From: Antedon mediterranea
Lineage: Eukaryota > Echinodermata > Crinoidea > Comatulida > Antedonidae
DNA: 64,000 nucleotides
Direction of reading: 5' to 3'
Assembly: GCF_964355755.1 (NCBI RefSeq)
Contig: NC_092676.1
Coordinates: forward strand, 27,016,288-27,080,287
Every line of letters starts with the position of its first letter. The stretch's first letter is position 1. Under the pieces are notes generated by a model that worked only from the letters and a program-made list of their open reading frames with translations, was not told the DNA's origin and did no database searches. The position numbers were made by a program, and so were the translations under genes. Shown in pieces: positions 13,304 to 25,382 of the stretch.

Positions 13304-14045
13304 TTGGATTTATAATAATATATAATTATATATAATTATATATATATCGTAGAGAAAAGAAGTCCAAATTCTTCTTAAAGGAATGAAAATAACTCTTACT
13401 CCTAGGGAGATATTTGTCCTGCTTAGAAAGAAATTTAGAAGGAAAAAAGTCCATAAGAATGTGGAAATAATATAACTTTTACATACACCCAATATTATGA
13501 ATATGTGTCACTGTCAAGGGACTACATCCATAACCATTCATTGCCAAATATTTTTTTAAAAAGAATCAGATTAAACAGTAAAATTAATAAATATATCTAT
13601 AAGAAAAAAATCAAAAATTTAAAATGTATAACACTGTACTTTATTTTAGTTATTTTAGGATACTTTGAAGAATGTGCACACAGCTGTTTCGGAAGATGAA
13701 GTTAGAATTTAGCCCGCTAGGTTTTGGTATTGTATGATTTGGTATGTGACCTAAAGTCAACTAATCTTAGCCTTTAATCTAATACCTTTAATGCCAACAT
13801 AGTAAAGTCTCATCACCTAGAAATCTGCATCTAGACAGATTTGAATAAATGCCAACGTTGTACTGGGTCTTTTAACATATACAAATGTGCCTATATACAT
13901 CAAATGCTGGATACCCTTAAGCTCTTCCAGAATGTCTAGTTTTACTCAAAAGTATTATATAACCTCTGATCTTTTTAGACTGAGAGAAGTGGCATGAACA
14001 CTGTGATGTAAATGCCATCAAATCATACTATAGACTGTGGCCATT

Positions 14046-14435
14046 CTAACGGGTTTGGATTAGACTCACAGTAACAACATCGTAGATCCTACAACAACCA
14101 TAACACCAGTCCCGCAATATTTGTGTGAATTTACCATAGGACCAATACATTAACATCCCATTTGAAGGATGAGGAAATGTGATTATGCATTTGTCTAGAC
14201 ACACATACCTTCTAATGTCAGTTCTATGTCTGTGGCACCATATCATGTTCTGGTCATTAAAACACATCATCAGCAAAACAAGAACAATCAATATCGCACC
14301 AATTATGACCATATTATAATCATAATCATCATCATTATCAATAATTTTCATCATATTATGAACACCAGTAATTACCGTATAGAAAATATCAGTAATTAAC
14401 TGTATAGAAAACGATTTAATTCCATGAAAATACAC
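14046..14435 (-). CDS. Unrecognised 129-codon ORF with one membrane segment (weak)
   Basis: Among ORFs not explained by tandem repeats or the receptor exon this is the longest. The first codon is GTG; the first ATG gives about 103 residues. From there the order is a short acidic stretch (DNDDDYDYN), one hydrophobic segment of about 18 residues (MVIIGAILIVLVLLMMCF), then a basic tail with several cysteines (WCHRHRTDIRRYVCLDKC). This arrangement fits a single-pass membrane protein with its N-terminus outside. Upstream on the same strand a TTTTATAAG motif could be a TATA box. I do not recognise a family, and an ORF this long is not impossible by chance in 64 kb. It could also be the terminal exon of a larger gene. 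Confidence 0.22.
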   Translation of the reverse strand: MYFHGIKSFSIQLITDIFYTVITGVHNMMKIIDNDDDYDYNMVIIGAILIVLVLLMMCFNDQNMIWCHRHRTDIRRYVCLDKCIITFPHPSNGMLMYWSYGKFTQILRDWCYGCCRIYDVVTVSLIQTR

Positions 14436-14941
14436 CGAGAAATTGAGTCATATGATATTTAGTTAGATCACATGACTCTGCGAGGTTAATTTCAGTACGC
14501 TGAACGAAGAAAGCCACAGTAATCTTATAAAACCGGAGACTTTGGAAGGGTATATACAGCTAATGCTGATAAGTTAAATGGACATAGACATTATTATAAT
14601 GCTGTATTTACAGATGTTTAAACACCATAGGAGTATAAATAGCAATTATGTAACTATTTAACAAATATACTATAAATTGATGTTGTTTATCTAGTACTAC
14701 ATGCCAGCATTTTATTTGTTACTATTGTAATAAATAAATATAATTTTGAAGACGATGCACTGCTATTAATTTATCTCATCATACATCTTTAATTTTTAAT
14801 ATTAAACAACATAATTTAAAGATACATTTCTATTTAAATATAGTTTTTATGCATGAATATAAAAGCTAATTTCAATAAAAATCACACTGTCTGTACCTTA
14901 TTTCTTATGAAGGATGCTAACTATTGGTTTCCAAATTCCTT

Positions 14942-15105
14942 CACTCGCACTGATGAAGGGCTAGTGTTGCCCGAAAGCTCTGCTAACTTTTCTGGCTGTT
15001 TACTTTATCGTTTTGATTTAGCTTTTCGCTTTTTATTTTTGTATCTCCATTGAGATCCAGCCACTGATACCCACAGCATTGTCATTTTTTTCAGTAATTT
15101 GCCTT
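14942..15105 (+). mobile_element. Penelope-like terminal fragment, copy 2
   Basis: The block matches 13141-13303 with only a few differences (CACTCGCAC for CACTTGCAC; TTTACTTTATC for TTTATTTTATC). The flanks differ, so this is a dispersed repeat rather than a duplication of the region. A short plus-strand ORF through it (TDEGLVLPESSANFSG) translates the repeat. Confidence 0.55.
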
Positions 15106-17799
15106 TTGACTTAAAACTAAATAAACAAATTAAGTTAATGTAATTTGGAATAAAAGACAAATTATTGTTTTAAAAAAAATCAATGTACGACATGATCTCT
15201 AGCAAAATAAGCAAAAAATTAAAGAGGCAAAACGTAAATACGCAATGAAAATGAATAATGTGGCTTAAATTAAAGAAAAAGTTGATTGAAAAGCTGAAAA
15301 AAAATTTAAAAAATACTAAATGTACCAAGAATGATACATTTACACTCAAGTTGAGGGATTGATGGCACAGATACAAACATCATAATGTGACCACCTTACT
15401 ACATAGATCATAATGCATAACGATCAATCACTATTATTTCTAAAACAGTTGTTCATTGTCCGCAGACAGACGGAACAATAAGTCTTGGGGGAGGACTTAT
15501 AAAAAAAAATCGGTAAAAACATGCTTTTCATGTTAAACCAACTGTAAATAATTTGTATTGAATTGTCATTCTTATACATTGGCCACAATAACATACAATG
15601 TCTGTATCATAGAACATGTAAACTGATATGAGATTGATTGCAGAAGTTTGGAGCATTTTTTTTTGTGTGTGATAATTTGATGTGTATATCGGCAGGAACA
15701 TTAGTACAGTATGAAGAGGGACTTTGTGTCTTAACACCTGTCTATGTACATGAAATAACATCGATAATGTATATAAAAATAGTTGTTTTTTTAGATTGTA
15801 CAGTTTATGTGTATGTTATAATATGAAAGTTGAAGTTTACTATTTAGATTTTGTTGTTGATATATTTTCATCTCTTGTTTCTAAGCTTATATTTGTTTTA
15901 TGTTGCAGAGGCTCTTCAAGACTAATGCTGTGGCTTGTGAGGAACCTCCAAGTGAAATATTGAATTTTTAAAAAATAAAATAAAAGTTTGGTGTCAAGTG
16001 AAATTAATGATAGACCTGATGATACTTAAATGAAAACTATTAACAGCAACAATGATAATAATGAACTTTGAAACTAAAGTAATTAGTTTATATAAGTACA
16101 ATTAAATACATTAAATAAATTATAGATAAAAACATTACTTTTAACAGAAGGAAATGAAATTTTCTATTGCAGTTCATTTTCTTAATGCAACATTTTGATA
16201 CAAATCATAGTTGCAAAACAAAATATATTTAAAAAAAACCTTTTTATTTATTAAAATAAATAGATTATAAATGTTGGCCAAAAAAAAAGGTTGGAAAGAA
16301 AGCATACAGTTGTGATAAATAAATTCCTACGTAAAATAATGAAAGTATCAGCAAAGCTAATGTGTATATATTGCCTAAGTATCTAGCCTATGATGCGCTC
16401 CCATTACGCTAATGAAATCCACATATGTAAAACAATATTGCACATAAAAAGGTGACAGAAAAGAAAGATTTAGCTAAACACATGTGCAAAAATTACAGCA
16501 TGTTCCGAGGATTTAGGCATTACTAATACTGGCGGGAATACTCGCTTTCGGCATAATTATAGCATTTTGGCATAGTCAACCAACGTATGAAATATTGCTT
16601 CAAAAAATGTAATAGCTCCCTCTATAGTTTAATATTGAATGAAATGTACGTTGTTTTACTATGAATTGGACTATACACAAAATATAATAAAAAATATACA
16701 TATAATAACACTTAAATGGTCATTGTAAATAGTAAAATCTTATATTGTTATCTTAAGAAGCAAAATTTAAAAAAATGAAATTTATAAATTTGAAATTTAT
16801 TAAATTGGATGATTCATTTTGGAAAACCATTCAAATTTTAGATACGAGACATAACCAGTTTCGTAAAACAGTTTGAGTGGATCCCTAAATTTCCTAGCGA
16901 CATAATATCAAACATAGCTTTTCAAATTGGGTTAAATCGTATCAGGTTATTTTTGTTGAGTTCATTCAGGCGAAAAAACAAATTTGAATTGGTATAATAA
17001 AAAAAAATGGGTAATAGAGTTAAACGAAACTTATGCAGGGATGGATCCAGGATTATTTTAAATAAGGGAGTGCGAAAAATCTGTAAAAACAAGTTCTAAT
17101 TTTATTTATTTTTAATTGATATACCAGTAACCAATAACGATGAAATATAACTATAATAAAAGTACTCATCTTAATAATATAACATATAGATTAGGATACA
17201 ATAATTTGCCTAACCCAAATAAGTACAAGAAGTTAAAATACCCGGAAATGAACTCTTAATCAGATATTGTCCTATATTATATAGATATACAGAATATATG
17301 ATAGTCTAGACTAAATAAACATCTGCTTTAACAAAATATTTGTAGAACTATTTTTGCCTATATATCCTAACTTTATCATTCATTTTGTTTACAAACCATA
17401 TTTATAGGTTATAAAGAGTATGTTGAATTTGTCACGTAAAATTCAATTACAGGGAGGGAGAAACAGGATGCGTTTTAAGGGGAAATGGTGCTGATGCCCA
17501 CTTAAATATTGGTTTAACATTACTTAACCGGTTTAAGAGGTAATAACATTATTGTTTCTATAAATAAAATCAAATTTGTTATAGATCTCAGATCATAAAT
17601 CAATGATCAATATTTGTCAGTAAGCACTAAAATCCGGTTCAATTAAAAAGGGCATTGTTGGTAAAGGTTTATATAGGCATGTGTAACTGTGAACAGACAA
17701 CAATTGGAGAAACTTCTGACTACCTATCTTTCCGCAAATTGAATGGGAATATAAATGTAACATTTTACAGAACTATAAATAACAACAAAGCGTTCACTT

Positions 17800-17915
17800 A
17801 ATAGTGGTATTCCCTAAATAGGGATTGACCATAGGGATTGACCACAGAGACTGACCATGGGGATTGACCATAGTGTTGAAACATATGTTCACTTCATAGA
17901 AAAGTTCTACTGTTA
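17800..17915. mobile_element. pogo-like MITE relative, short copy with a 17-bp internal repeat
   Basis: The left side reads TAGTGGTATTCCC and the right side AGTTCTACTGTTA. The interior has CCATAGGGATTGACCAYAG repeated about four times with changes, then the shared GTTGAAACATATGTTCACTT block. Confidence 0.45.
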
Positions 17916-18668
17916 ATAGCAATATAGACAATTTCATGTTTTAAATTCATCAAAATTAAAACAACTTTAAAAAGATATTAATATGTTTGAATAATATATA
18001 TTTTCAATTTACAAAAAAAACAGATTTTTTCATATTAAAAGGGAAAAAAAAAGCCTTTTCTGGACTAAAGTACCTGCAAGATAGTCAAAAAATGTTATAT
18101 ATTATATTATATGTTATATAAATATTTATGATTTTTAATTCATCTACAATTTTATTTTGTTAATCGAGACTAATTATTCATAATAAATTCATGCTGTAGC
18201 GTGGAGTTTATTAACATTCAAAATCTCTGAAAATGTAAATGTGATCAAGAAACTAGTTTTAAAGGAATTAGAACATGTCGAATTGGGTTCTATCTAGGAA
18301 GACCTGTCACCGTGGAAGATGAATATGCTATTAAAATAAGTGCGAAACCTTGTAAATGCGCAGTATTGTGTTGTGTGAGTGTTTTAGCCTTCATCACCTA
18401 CCTCATCTATCTTGTCCCCTATCTAGACTATTCATCAGTCTGAATAGGCAGCTGGTGATAAAATGATGGGGGTGTGTATGGAGGTGTGTGTACTAACCGG
18501 AGGTACGTTAGAAAGACGCAATTTTTTATGTATTTTAATCGTTGAGACACCTGTTTTAACTTTCATCTTTTACTGTTTAAGAACTCAGTGGCAGAACCGG
18601 GATTTCAAAACATAAAATATTAATATTCTATCAAAGTAGATATCAAAAATAGTCCATAATTTCATTTT

Positions 18669-18793
18669 AGCTGTCAAAAGGGGTGCATGCAACCTTACCG
18701 CAACCCCCACTGTTCCTTGTGCAGCTTGTTCTAGCTGTCAAAAAGTGTGCATGCAGCAATACCGCAACCTCCCTGTTCCTTGTAAAGCTTGTT
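18669..18793. repeat. 64-bp tandem duplication
   Basis: AGCTGTCAAAA(A/G)G starts at 18669 and 18733. Both units continue with TGCATGCA, TACCGCAACC and CTGTTCCTTGT. Two copies, moderately diverged. Confidence 0.8.
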
Positions 18794-20891
18794 AAAACAA
18801 TCTATTTGCATTATAGGTATAGTGAATTCGCACTGAAAGTGATAAAGGATAACATATGCAAAAGAGAAGTAATTACTGGCGTTATTAGGAACAAATTTCA
18901 GCGCCATTAATCATGTGCGAAGGAATTTGTCTTGTAGGATAACAAACCATTTACGCCGTTGCAATTGTCATTTTTCATTCTAATTCTGCGATCTGTTCGT
19001 TTTTCTCGATAATCACTGTTATCATTTCTAAAATCGTATTTATTAAGAAAATAGTAAATCATCTGGATACAATGACTACAATATAATCGAAAAGTATTCT
19101 TTTTAAGAAAAGAATGAAATATGATTTAATATCTTATTGAGAAATATATTATCTGAATAAATGTTGGGAAATGTTATCGTTTTTAACAAGTTGTAATCTG
19201 ATCAGTAATAAAGATTCTAGATTAGTATTTCACAGTCCTAAAAAGAAAAAAAATGTATTTGTAATAAAGTTCTAAATATTATAAGTAGATGCATATAATC
19301 TGTATAAATACAGTATATCAGGAAAAAAAAAAATGTGTTACTTTATGGTGTTTTATTACACAACAAATTTGTTTTGTATGCTAGCAGGACTCACACTCAT
19401 AATTTGAATAAAATATTATGAAGTAACCAAGTTTTATTTTTATTTCTGGTATATATCTAGCTTTACTAATGGTATCAAGCACTATAACCAGACAATCTAG
19501 TTATCTCTTACTTATACAGTATAACATGTGTGAGTGTGTATATATGTTTAGTATTATTGTCATGTTATTCTCTAATATTAATAATGCCAAGTTGTAGATG
19601 AACTTTGATTCTCATTTGTTGTCAATAAATGAAATCAATTAATTTACTCTTAATTAATATCCTATGCCTATTGCCTACTGTATGTCCCTATATTTCAGCA
19701 TATGTCTATCCAAACCTTTGAAAATAAAATATTTATTGCATGTTCTAAAAACCTTTGTACAAATACTTTAAATCGTCAAAGAATGCAACCATCAATTCAA
19801 CAGTTTAACCAGGTTTAACTCGCGTCCCTACAAAACAATCAAAAATAGTATTTTTTTTTTTTTCTTTTCATAAATTTATCAACGTGCGTAACCTTATCAT
19901 CTAGAAAGTCTACTAGAGTTTACTAAACTTTGAACAGGCTGCTGATTGGACTACTGTGTTTTATTTTAATATTTTACGAGGATAATTAACCGACAAAAGT
20001 TTTATTTATTTTTAAAAATTGCTGGCTGGTATGGACAATTTAAATGTGATAGTATTGAACTGCAATATGATGTCACAAACTACCAGTAGTTTATGTAGTA
20101 GTATTTTTCAAATAACTTAGGAAAGATGGGATTGACATTAACATTAAACTTTATCTTGGCATTACATACAATCATTTATAACTTAAATTTAGTTTTAACA
20201 ATCAATAATTAACCTAAGAAATATTTACAATTTTATGTTAGTTTATGAACCTAAAACTGTATAATTTAGTTTAATTTTCAACATTTTGATTTTCACTAAT
20301 ATTTTTAATGAACAATATTTAATTTATGTAAATATTAAAAATTTTAAAATTTTATTTCATGTTTTTATAGTCATTCAAGAATTAATATTGTAATTGTTTT
20401 TAGCAATTCATTTTGGTATAATAACAAGTCTTATCTTCAGTTGACTAGTAGTTAAAATCTGACTTAAGCCCGAGTTTAAAGTCACGTTGAGTTTGAAGTC
20501 ACCGATAAAGTAAGACGTTGTGTTGATGTTTTTATTATCTCTATTTTTTAAATACACTTACTATAATCAATGGTGCAAATCGGCAGAATACTGACATACA
20601 ATTATGACATCACATTCATTTTTCCCATCACTTTCAGACGGATATCATATTACATACAGTCATGTTACTGATCAACAATGTAAAAGATCGATAAAATGTT
20701 AGGATCTAAAAATACTGATGATGTCAAATGATTATGAAAATGGTGATAATGATGATGATTATTATAATGATTAGATTGAAAACAATGATAATAACAATGA
20801 TAAGAACCACTACTATCAATGATGATAATATACGAAGGGAAAGAAGGAGAAGTATCCTACAATCAATGAAAAATTACAAACTGTATATCTA

Positions 20892-21040
20892 TTCGAAACC
20901 CTATTAAGGGACACCACCAACAAATTGACTTCTTAATAGGTGTCTCCCTTGAATAGGGGTTGTAATGTTAAAACATATATTTTCCCTTATTTACAGTATT
21001 TCATTAAAAAGTGACCTCTAAAAAGAAAGGGTTGTAACAT
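20892..21040. mobile_element. pogo-like MITE relative with AACCCTATTAAGGGACAC end
   Basis: The left side is CGAAACCCTATTAAGGGACAC, the interior has the shared GTTAAAACATATATTTTCCC block, and the right side is AAAGGGTTGTAACA. The family is the same as at 24245, 37110 and 44340. Confidence 0.5.
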
Positions 21041-21468
21041 ACTACTAATATATAATCTTTGATTGACAATGTCTGATCACTCAATCATGACCATCCTGAT
21101 ATTTGGGTATCACCGTATCAGGAAACTGGACTTATATCCAGTGTCATCATAGTTGCCAGACTGTTACCTAATAAGTAGGTCATACCTGTCTAATGATATC
21201 AATAATTTCCAATTAGTAAAATGATTTGATATATTTGGTCCTCTTATTGAAATTCTAGATTTATATCATAGGCTATATATTTTTAAGACTATGCCTACAG
21301 TATATACAGACATGGTGTTCGTTTTAAATTCTATAAAAGACTTTTTCTCTCAAACACCAACTTCACACCCTCCACTAGTCACCATGAGACGTTGCTTACT
21401 ATCCAAGTATTTTTAACAGTTCATTCCTTCAGAAAGCAAAACTGTATGCATGAACTTATCTATAGATT

Positions 21469-21594
21469 AAGCTCTGTCAACACTATCAAACTAGTTTGAC
21501 AAAAAATATGGTAGTGATATGACATCATCATGTCCATAAATGGGCACATCACATTTGTTTTGTCCCATAAAGTTTGATAGTGTAGACAAAGCTT
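21469..21594. mobile_element. MITE, same family, copy 2 (shortest)
   Basis: The ends AAGCTCTGTCAACACTATCAA and TTGATAGTGTAGACAAAGCTT are nearly perfect inverted repeats. Only one ATATGGTAGTGATATG unit is present. It lies about 90 bp from the receptor exon at 21685-21781 and ends before it. Confidence 0.85.
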
Positions 21595-21684
21595 TAGTAT
21601 ATTTTCATTTCAACATCTGTAAATAAAAATATACTGCTAACAACCAACTTGGAAAACTGGGCTTACAAAGTTTTTAAAACTTAC

Positions 21685-21781
21685 TATTTAAATCTAGGCC
21701 TGCATTCCAATCAGGGTAGCCGTCATCTTGTGTTGGTGGGTCCGGTAGGCCCGAAAGCTTCAGGAACCCTTCATATTCAGG
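21685..21781 (-). CDS. Probable nuclear receptor exon after the hinge
   Basis: This is a 97-bp open stretch with a strong acceptor (GTATTGTTTTCTAG) and a consensus donor (A/GTAAGT). It reads in phase 0 from the exon at 23201-23388 and ends in phase 1. The peptide starts PEYEGFLKLSGLPDPP and ends DWNAGLDLN. It is rich in proline, aspartate and glycine and has no recognised motif, which suits the variable hinge or helix 1-2 region of a receptor. Base composition is clearly richer in GC than the flanks. The case rests on two good splice sites, an open frame only 1.4 kb downstream and phase agreement. There is no family match to the peptide itself. A different gene or an alternative exon cannot be excluded. 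Confidence 0.75.
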
Positions 21782-21943
21782 CTAGAAAACAATACAAAGT
21801 TAATATATTCATTATTTTATAAATTCATAATATAAAGTCATAGGAGGAAAAAAATAAAGCTGTCTACTATCTTAATGAACATACTAAAAAAAATATAAAA
21901 AGAGAGAGATATGTCAAGATTTCAGAAGACATTATCCTGCCTA

Positions 21944-22172
21944 AAGCTCTGTCTACATTACCAAACTAGTTTGATGTACCCAAATATGGTAGTTATATGC
22001 TCAAATATGGTAGTGATATGCTTAAATGTGGTAGTGACTGGACCATTTTGGAAAGCAGTACTGCATTACAGAAAATGCAATCCAGTCAAAAGAAAGAAAG
22101 AATAAATAAATAAATAAATAAATAAATATGACATCATCATGTCCATATATGGGCATAGTGTAGACAAAGCTT
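21944..22172. mobile_element. MITE, same family, copy 3, with a nested insertion
   Basis: The ends AAGCTCTGTCTAC and GTAGACAAAGCTT match the family. Three ATATGGTAGTGATATG-type units precede an 89-bp insertion at about 22038-22126. The family sequence then resumes with TATGACATCATCATGTCC. Part of the right interior is missing. It lies in the 1.4-kb receptor intron. Confidence 0.8.
22038..22126. mobile_element. 89-bp nested insertion with an inverted-repeat head and AAAT-rich tail
   Basis: The inserted piece is a stem-like head (TGACTGGA at 22035 pairs with TCCAGTCA near 22087, with CATTTT and AAAATG nested inside). An AAAG/AAAT-rich tail follows. The tail suggests retroposition; the inverted repeat suggests a foldback. 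The mechanism is unresolved. Confidence 0.5.
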
Positions 22173-23200
22173 TACTTTCTTATTCATATATTACACTTTA
22201 CTATTTTATTCTATATTAACTCTTCTCTTTCTCACACAAAACAAACTTCTAACTATTTAATACATCATGTCATGTATTCACGATTATCATAATTTCTTCA
22301 GAAATTCTGACGATTTACAATGGGTATTCTCAAAACTGTTACCATGGAAATTCAATATTTAAAAACAGGTGTTTCTGAGAATGCTATTACATAATCTCAT
22401 GGGTCCTAAGCACCATCTTGCTTATGACTTCAAGCAATCATTTTTTCCTTAGAATTAATTTTCCCCAAAACTCCACTGAAATCCGTGCAACTAAAGTATA
22501 AAAACGCATCAAGATCATTGTAGTAAAATCTGTTGGATCATTCCATTAAAGACTATCTTGGAAATTCGATAGAAAATTAGAAATCATAATCCTAAACGAT
22601 AACTTGTCATACAAAATCCAATAAATATGATTTCTGCTGTTTACAAAAAACGGTTTGTATATACCACAATAACAGCATTACATCATCCAATCAAAGGGTA
22701 CTTAATTAGTCTAATTTAACCTGTTTCTGCTTCTAAGAAACCTTCTAACAAACTATTCAACCAGTTATTTGGCCATAGAATTTAGCAATCAAGATGTAGC
22801 CAGGATATTTACAGGGAAAAAGGTCAAAGTGCAAGTGTATGGACCAAAAGGGAAAAGTAGAATAAAGAAAAGTTGTTTTAGGCCTAGCCTATTAGTAGAT
22901 GAAGTTGCCAAAGAAATTTCATGAGCTAGGCCTATTTACTTACGCGCTTTTTAGTTTGAAAAGGGCACTTTAGGAAAAAGGAACCTTACAAACTCCTCTG
23001 GTTACGGCTTTTTTAAATCAATTTCTTCTTTTTTTTTGTCTTGTGTGAGTTCATCTCATGTTTATTTAAATTCTCATTGGTAAATATATCATATACATAT
23101 AAGTACATTTGTGACAAAAGGAGGTGTTTAAAGTAGTTAAAATACAGGTATATTTACATAATAAGATGCTTTTAGATCAATTTCTTGTAAATCAACTTAC

Positions 23201-23388
23201 ATATTGTTTAGCCGTAGACTTGTGTGCTGTCGTAACTTTCTGTATAATTTCCAACGTATCTTTATCTATTTGTATCTCCTCTGATTGGTCGGGTGAACCA
23301 GTGTCCTTCTCGTCTTCGTAAACGTATAACTGAATATCTGCGAATTCTGTTTCTTTCTGTTTGTTAGGTATTCTGCCGATTCGTACAG
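23201..23388 (-). CDS. Nuclear receptor exon: C-terminal extension, hinge and probable start of LBD helix 1
   Basis: The exon begins by completing an alanine codon and then reads VRIGRIPNKQKETEF, the A-box/C-terminal extension that follows the second zinc finger and contacts DNA next to the half-site. After it come an acidic, flexible stretch (YEDEKDTGSPDQSEE) and a helix-like segment (DTLEIIQKVTTAHKSTA). That segment resembles the start of the ligand-binding domain of NR1 receptors, which often carry an AH motif there. The acceptor is TTTTCATAG and the donor is a consensus GTAAGT directly after the TAT codon. Length is 188 bp, ending in phase 0. The exon is 20.7 kb from the exon at 44117-44258, so alone it could be missed; exact phase and motif continuity tie them together. 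Assigning the last segment to helix 1 is inference. Confidence 0.9.
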
Positions 23389-24244
23389 CTATGAAAAGAA
23401 ACATGGAAATATAATTTTTTTATTTTATACGCATCTAACAGCGAGCACAAACTCAACAATTACAGGATGGATAAACTATTTTGTAATTTACCATGCTTAT
23501 AAACTAAGTCTCGATTAAAGTAAGTAGATTAAAAAAAATTACTTTTAATATACAGTGGTAAAAAATTGCACTGATGGATACTGAAATTAAATTTGAAAAC
23601 TTAGTTTCTGCTGTGTGGTATCATTTTGGTCCTCTTCCTATGTACAAAATCAATAGAAAAAACAAAAAAGTACACATAGAAAAAACGTGTTCAGTGCCAT
23701 GGACTTTTGGTACAAGTCTGTGGCCACTGAAAAATGCAAGATCTGGTTGATAAAAAGGAGGGAGCAAGGAAGAGAAAAAACTAGGTGCGAGTCTTATTTC
23801 CTCTTCAATTTGATTAGCTTTTCCCTTTAGTAAAATATTAAAATAACACTTGACAACTACAATGATTCAAGCTAAAAGAGTGAATGACCTCTTCCTTCCC
23901 CCTCCTTGACTTTGATTACCCCAATTGACACACAAACAATTGGGTCAAACAATCAAAACAAAAACTGAACTTTGGCTATCCCACCCCTTGTAAATTCAGA
24001 CGATTAAAAAAAGAAATGGGCCAAAAATTGGGTTACCACAATAATGAAATAAATGGGGTAGTCAACTAATGACTAATGAACTACTTGCTAACGAGCTGAT
24101 AGATAATTAATAATAAGGATAGATTTCAATATTACCTGAAGGGCAGTGAACTCAAAAATGGACTGATCAATAGTATAATTATAGTAACATTGAAGCTACA
24201 GTATGTATTCCCAATGTCAAGGAATATATTAGTGTATATTGCCA

Positions 24245-24475
24245 GTAATAGAACCTCTATTGAGGGGACACTTGGGACTTGACTTGTCCCATAGAGATGG
24301 CCAATTAATAGGGTTGGCTGCAAACAATTCGTTTCACAGAAAGTGTTTCTTTAATATGGATTTAACTGTAGTGTTAAAACATTTATTGCCCTTTCTTTGT
24401 TTTATGGGGAAAGTGTCCTGTAGTTAAGATGTCCCCTTAATAGGGGTGTCCCAATAGGGCATTTCCAACCAGGGT
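24245..24475. mobile_element. pogo-like MITE relative in the large intron
   Basis: The left part contains AGAACCTCTATTGAGGGGACAC and the right part GTCCCCTTAATAGGGGTGTCCC, with GTGTTAAAACATTTATTGCCC between. The two halves are inverted relative to each other. A short ORF across it is incidental. Confidence 0.55.
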
Positions 24476-24521
24476 CTAAGTATTTATATATATGAATATA
24501 TATATTAAATTTTTTTTAAAA

Positions 24522-24586
24522 GAAGCAAAAAGCTAAATCAAAACGATAAAGTAAAACAGCCCTATAGCCCTTAATCAGTGCAAGTC
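24522..24586 (-). mobile_element. Penelope-like terminal fragment, copy 3, inverted and internally deleted
   Basis: Read on the minus strand it gives ACTTGCACTGATTAAGGGC, then jumps to GGCTGTTTTACTTTATCG and on to TTTAGCTTTTTGCTTC. The segment that carries the GCCCGAAAGC part in the other copies is missing. Confidence 0.5.
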
Positions 24587-25382
24587 TTAATTATAATATA
24601 TGTATATATGATTGATTCGTCCCAAATATATTTATTCTCTAGTCAAGATATTATCTTTAAAATGTTTATACAATCAATCTTAATAAATTTTTATTTACAT
24701 ATATAACTTTAGTTATTTTAATCCTATTTTATTTCTGTCATAAAATAGTACTATTTTAACAACAATTTTTAAAACATTGATAATTAAAGAACTTGTATTT
24801 TTCCGTTTTAGTTAAATATTATATTCGTTTGTTTGAAATGTAATAAAAATCGTTCAAGCCTAAAATTAGTTATGGTTGTTGAAAAGGCTAAGTCCACGGG
24901 GACGAACGACAAAGGGTACCTCTTACTAAATTATTAAAGCAAATACTTAAATAATAAATTGAATGTAAATGGTCGATATGAAAATTTTATAATGAAATCA
25001 AGAATCTGCAAAAAAAAACTCTTTTTCTTAAAACAAATGATAATAAATGATACTTGACTTGACTTGATATGGTACAAAAATAACAAACAGCGCCCTCTGT
25101 GTATATACCAAAAATGGCGTGTCGGGAAATTGTTCATCTTTACAACAATACAATACGACTTGAAGCATAACCGTCACACCCATGTTCCAATTTATTGTAT
25201 AGCGCACGAGTTTCATGGTCGCGACTCCTCAATTTATATCGTAATTCCAACAATTTTGGAGCCCGACTCAAAAAATTAACCACAAATATGATCAGAGAAC
25301 CAGTACATTTTTTCTTTCTCAAATTTATGTATTATAGAAATAAGCGTAGTGCTTTTTGGTAGTAGGGTGCGGGGTGAAGGAT

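Larger units (their letters stand above)
1..21684. other. Left part of the window: intron or downstream sequence, no firm exon
   Basis: This region lies 3' of the last supported receptor exon. I looked on the minus strand for splice-flanked open stretches and for the receptor helix 3-5 signature (aromatic residue, then F..L...DQ..LL) and found none I trust. The repeats and weak ORFs listed separately occupy parts of it. About 6100-6890, 7770-9530, 12760-13080, 14440-14850, 15110-17800 and 18800-20700 show only AT-rich sequence to me. About 4200-4340 and 9940-10060 are less simple in composition, without a coding frame. Confidence 0.5.
21782..23200 (-). other. Receptor intron (1.4 kb) with one MITE
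   Basis: This intron lies between the hinge exon and the exon at 21685-21781. It contains the third MITE copy (21944-22172) with its nested insertion. The rest, including about 22200-23195, is unremarkable AT-rich sequence with no ORF I would support. Confidence 0.7.

Noticed and set aside
13812-13933. Minus-strand open stretch reading ILEELKGIQHLMYIGTF, tested as a receptor LBD exon
   Set aside because: The phase would fit, but the acceptor lacks a pyrimidine tract, the frame ends in TAG at the only nearby donor, and no LBD signature is present.
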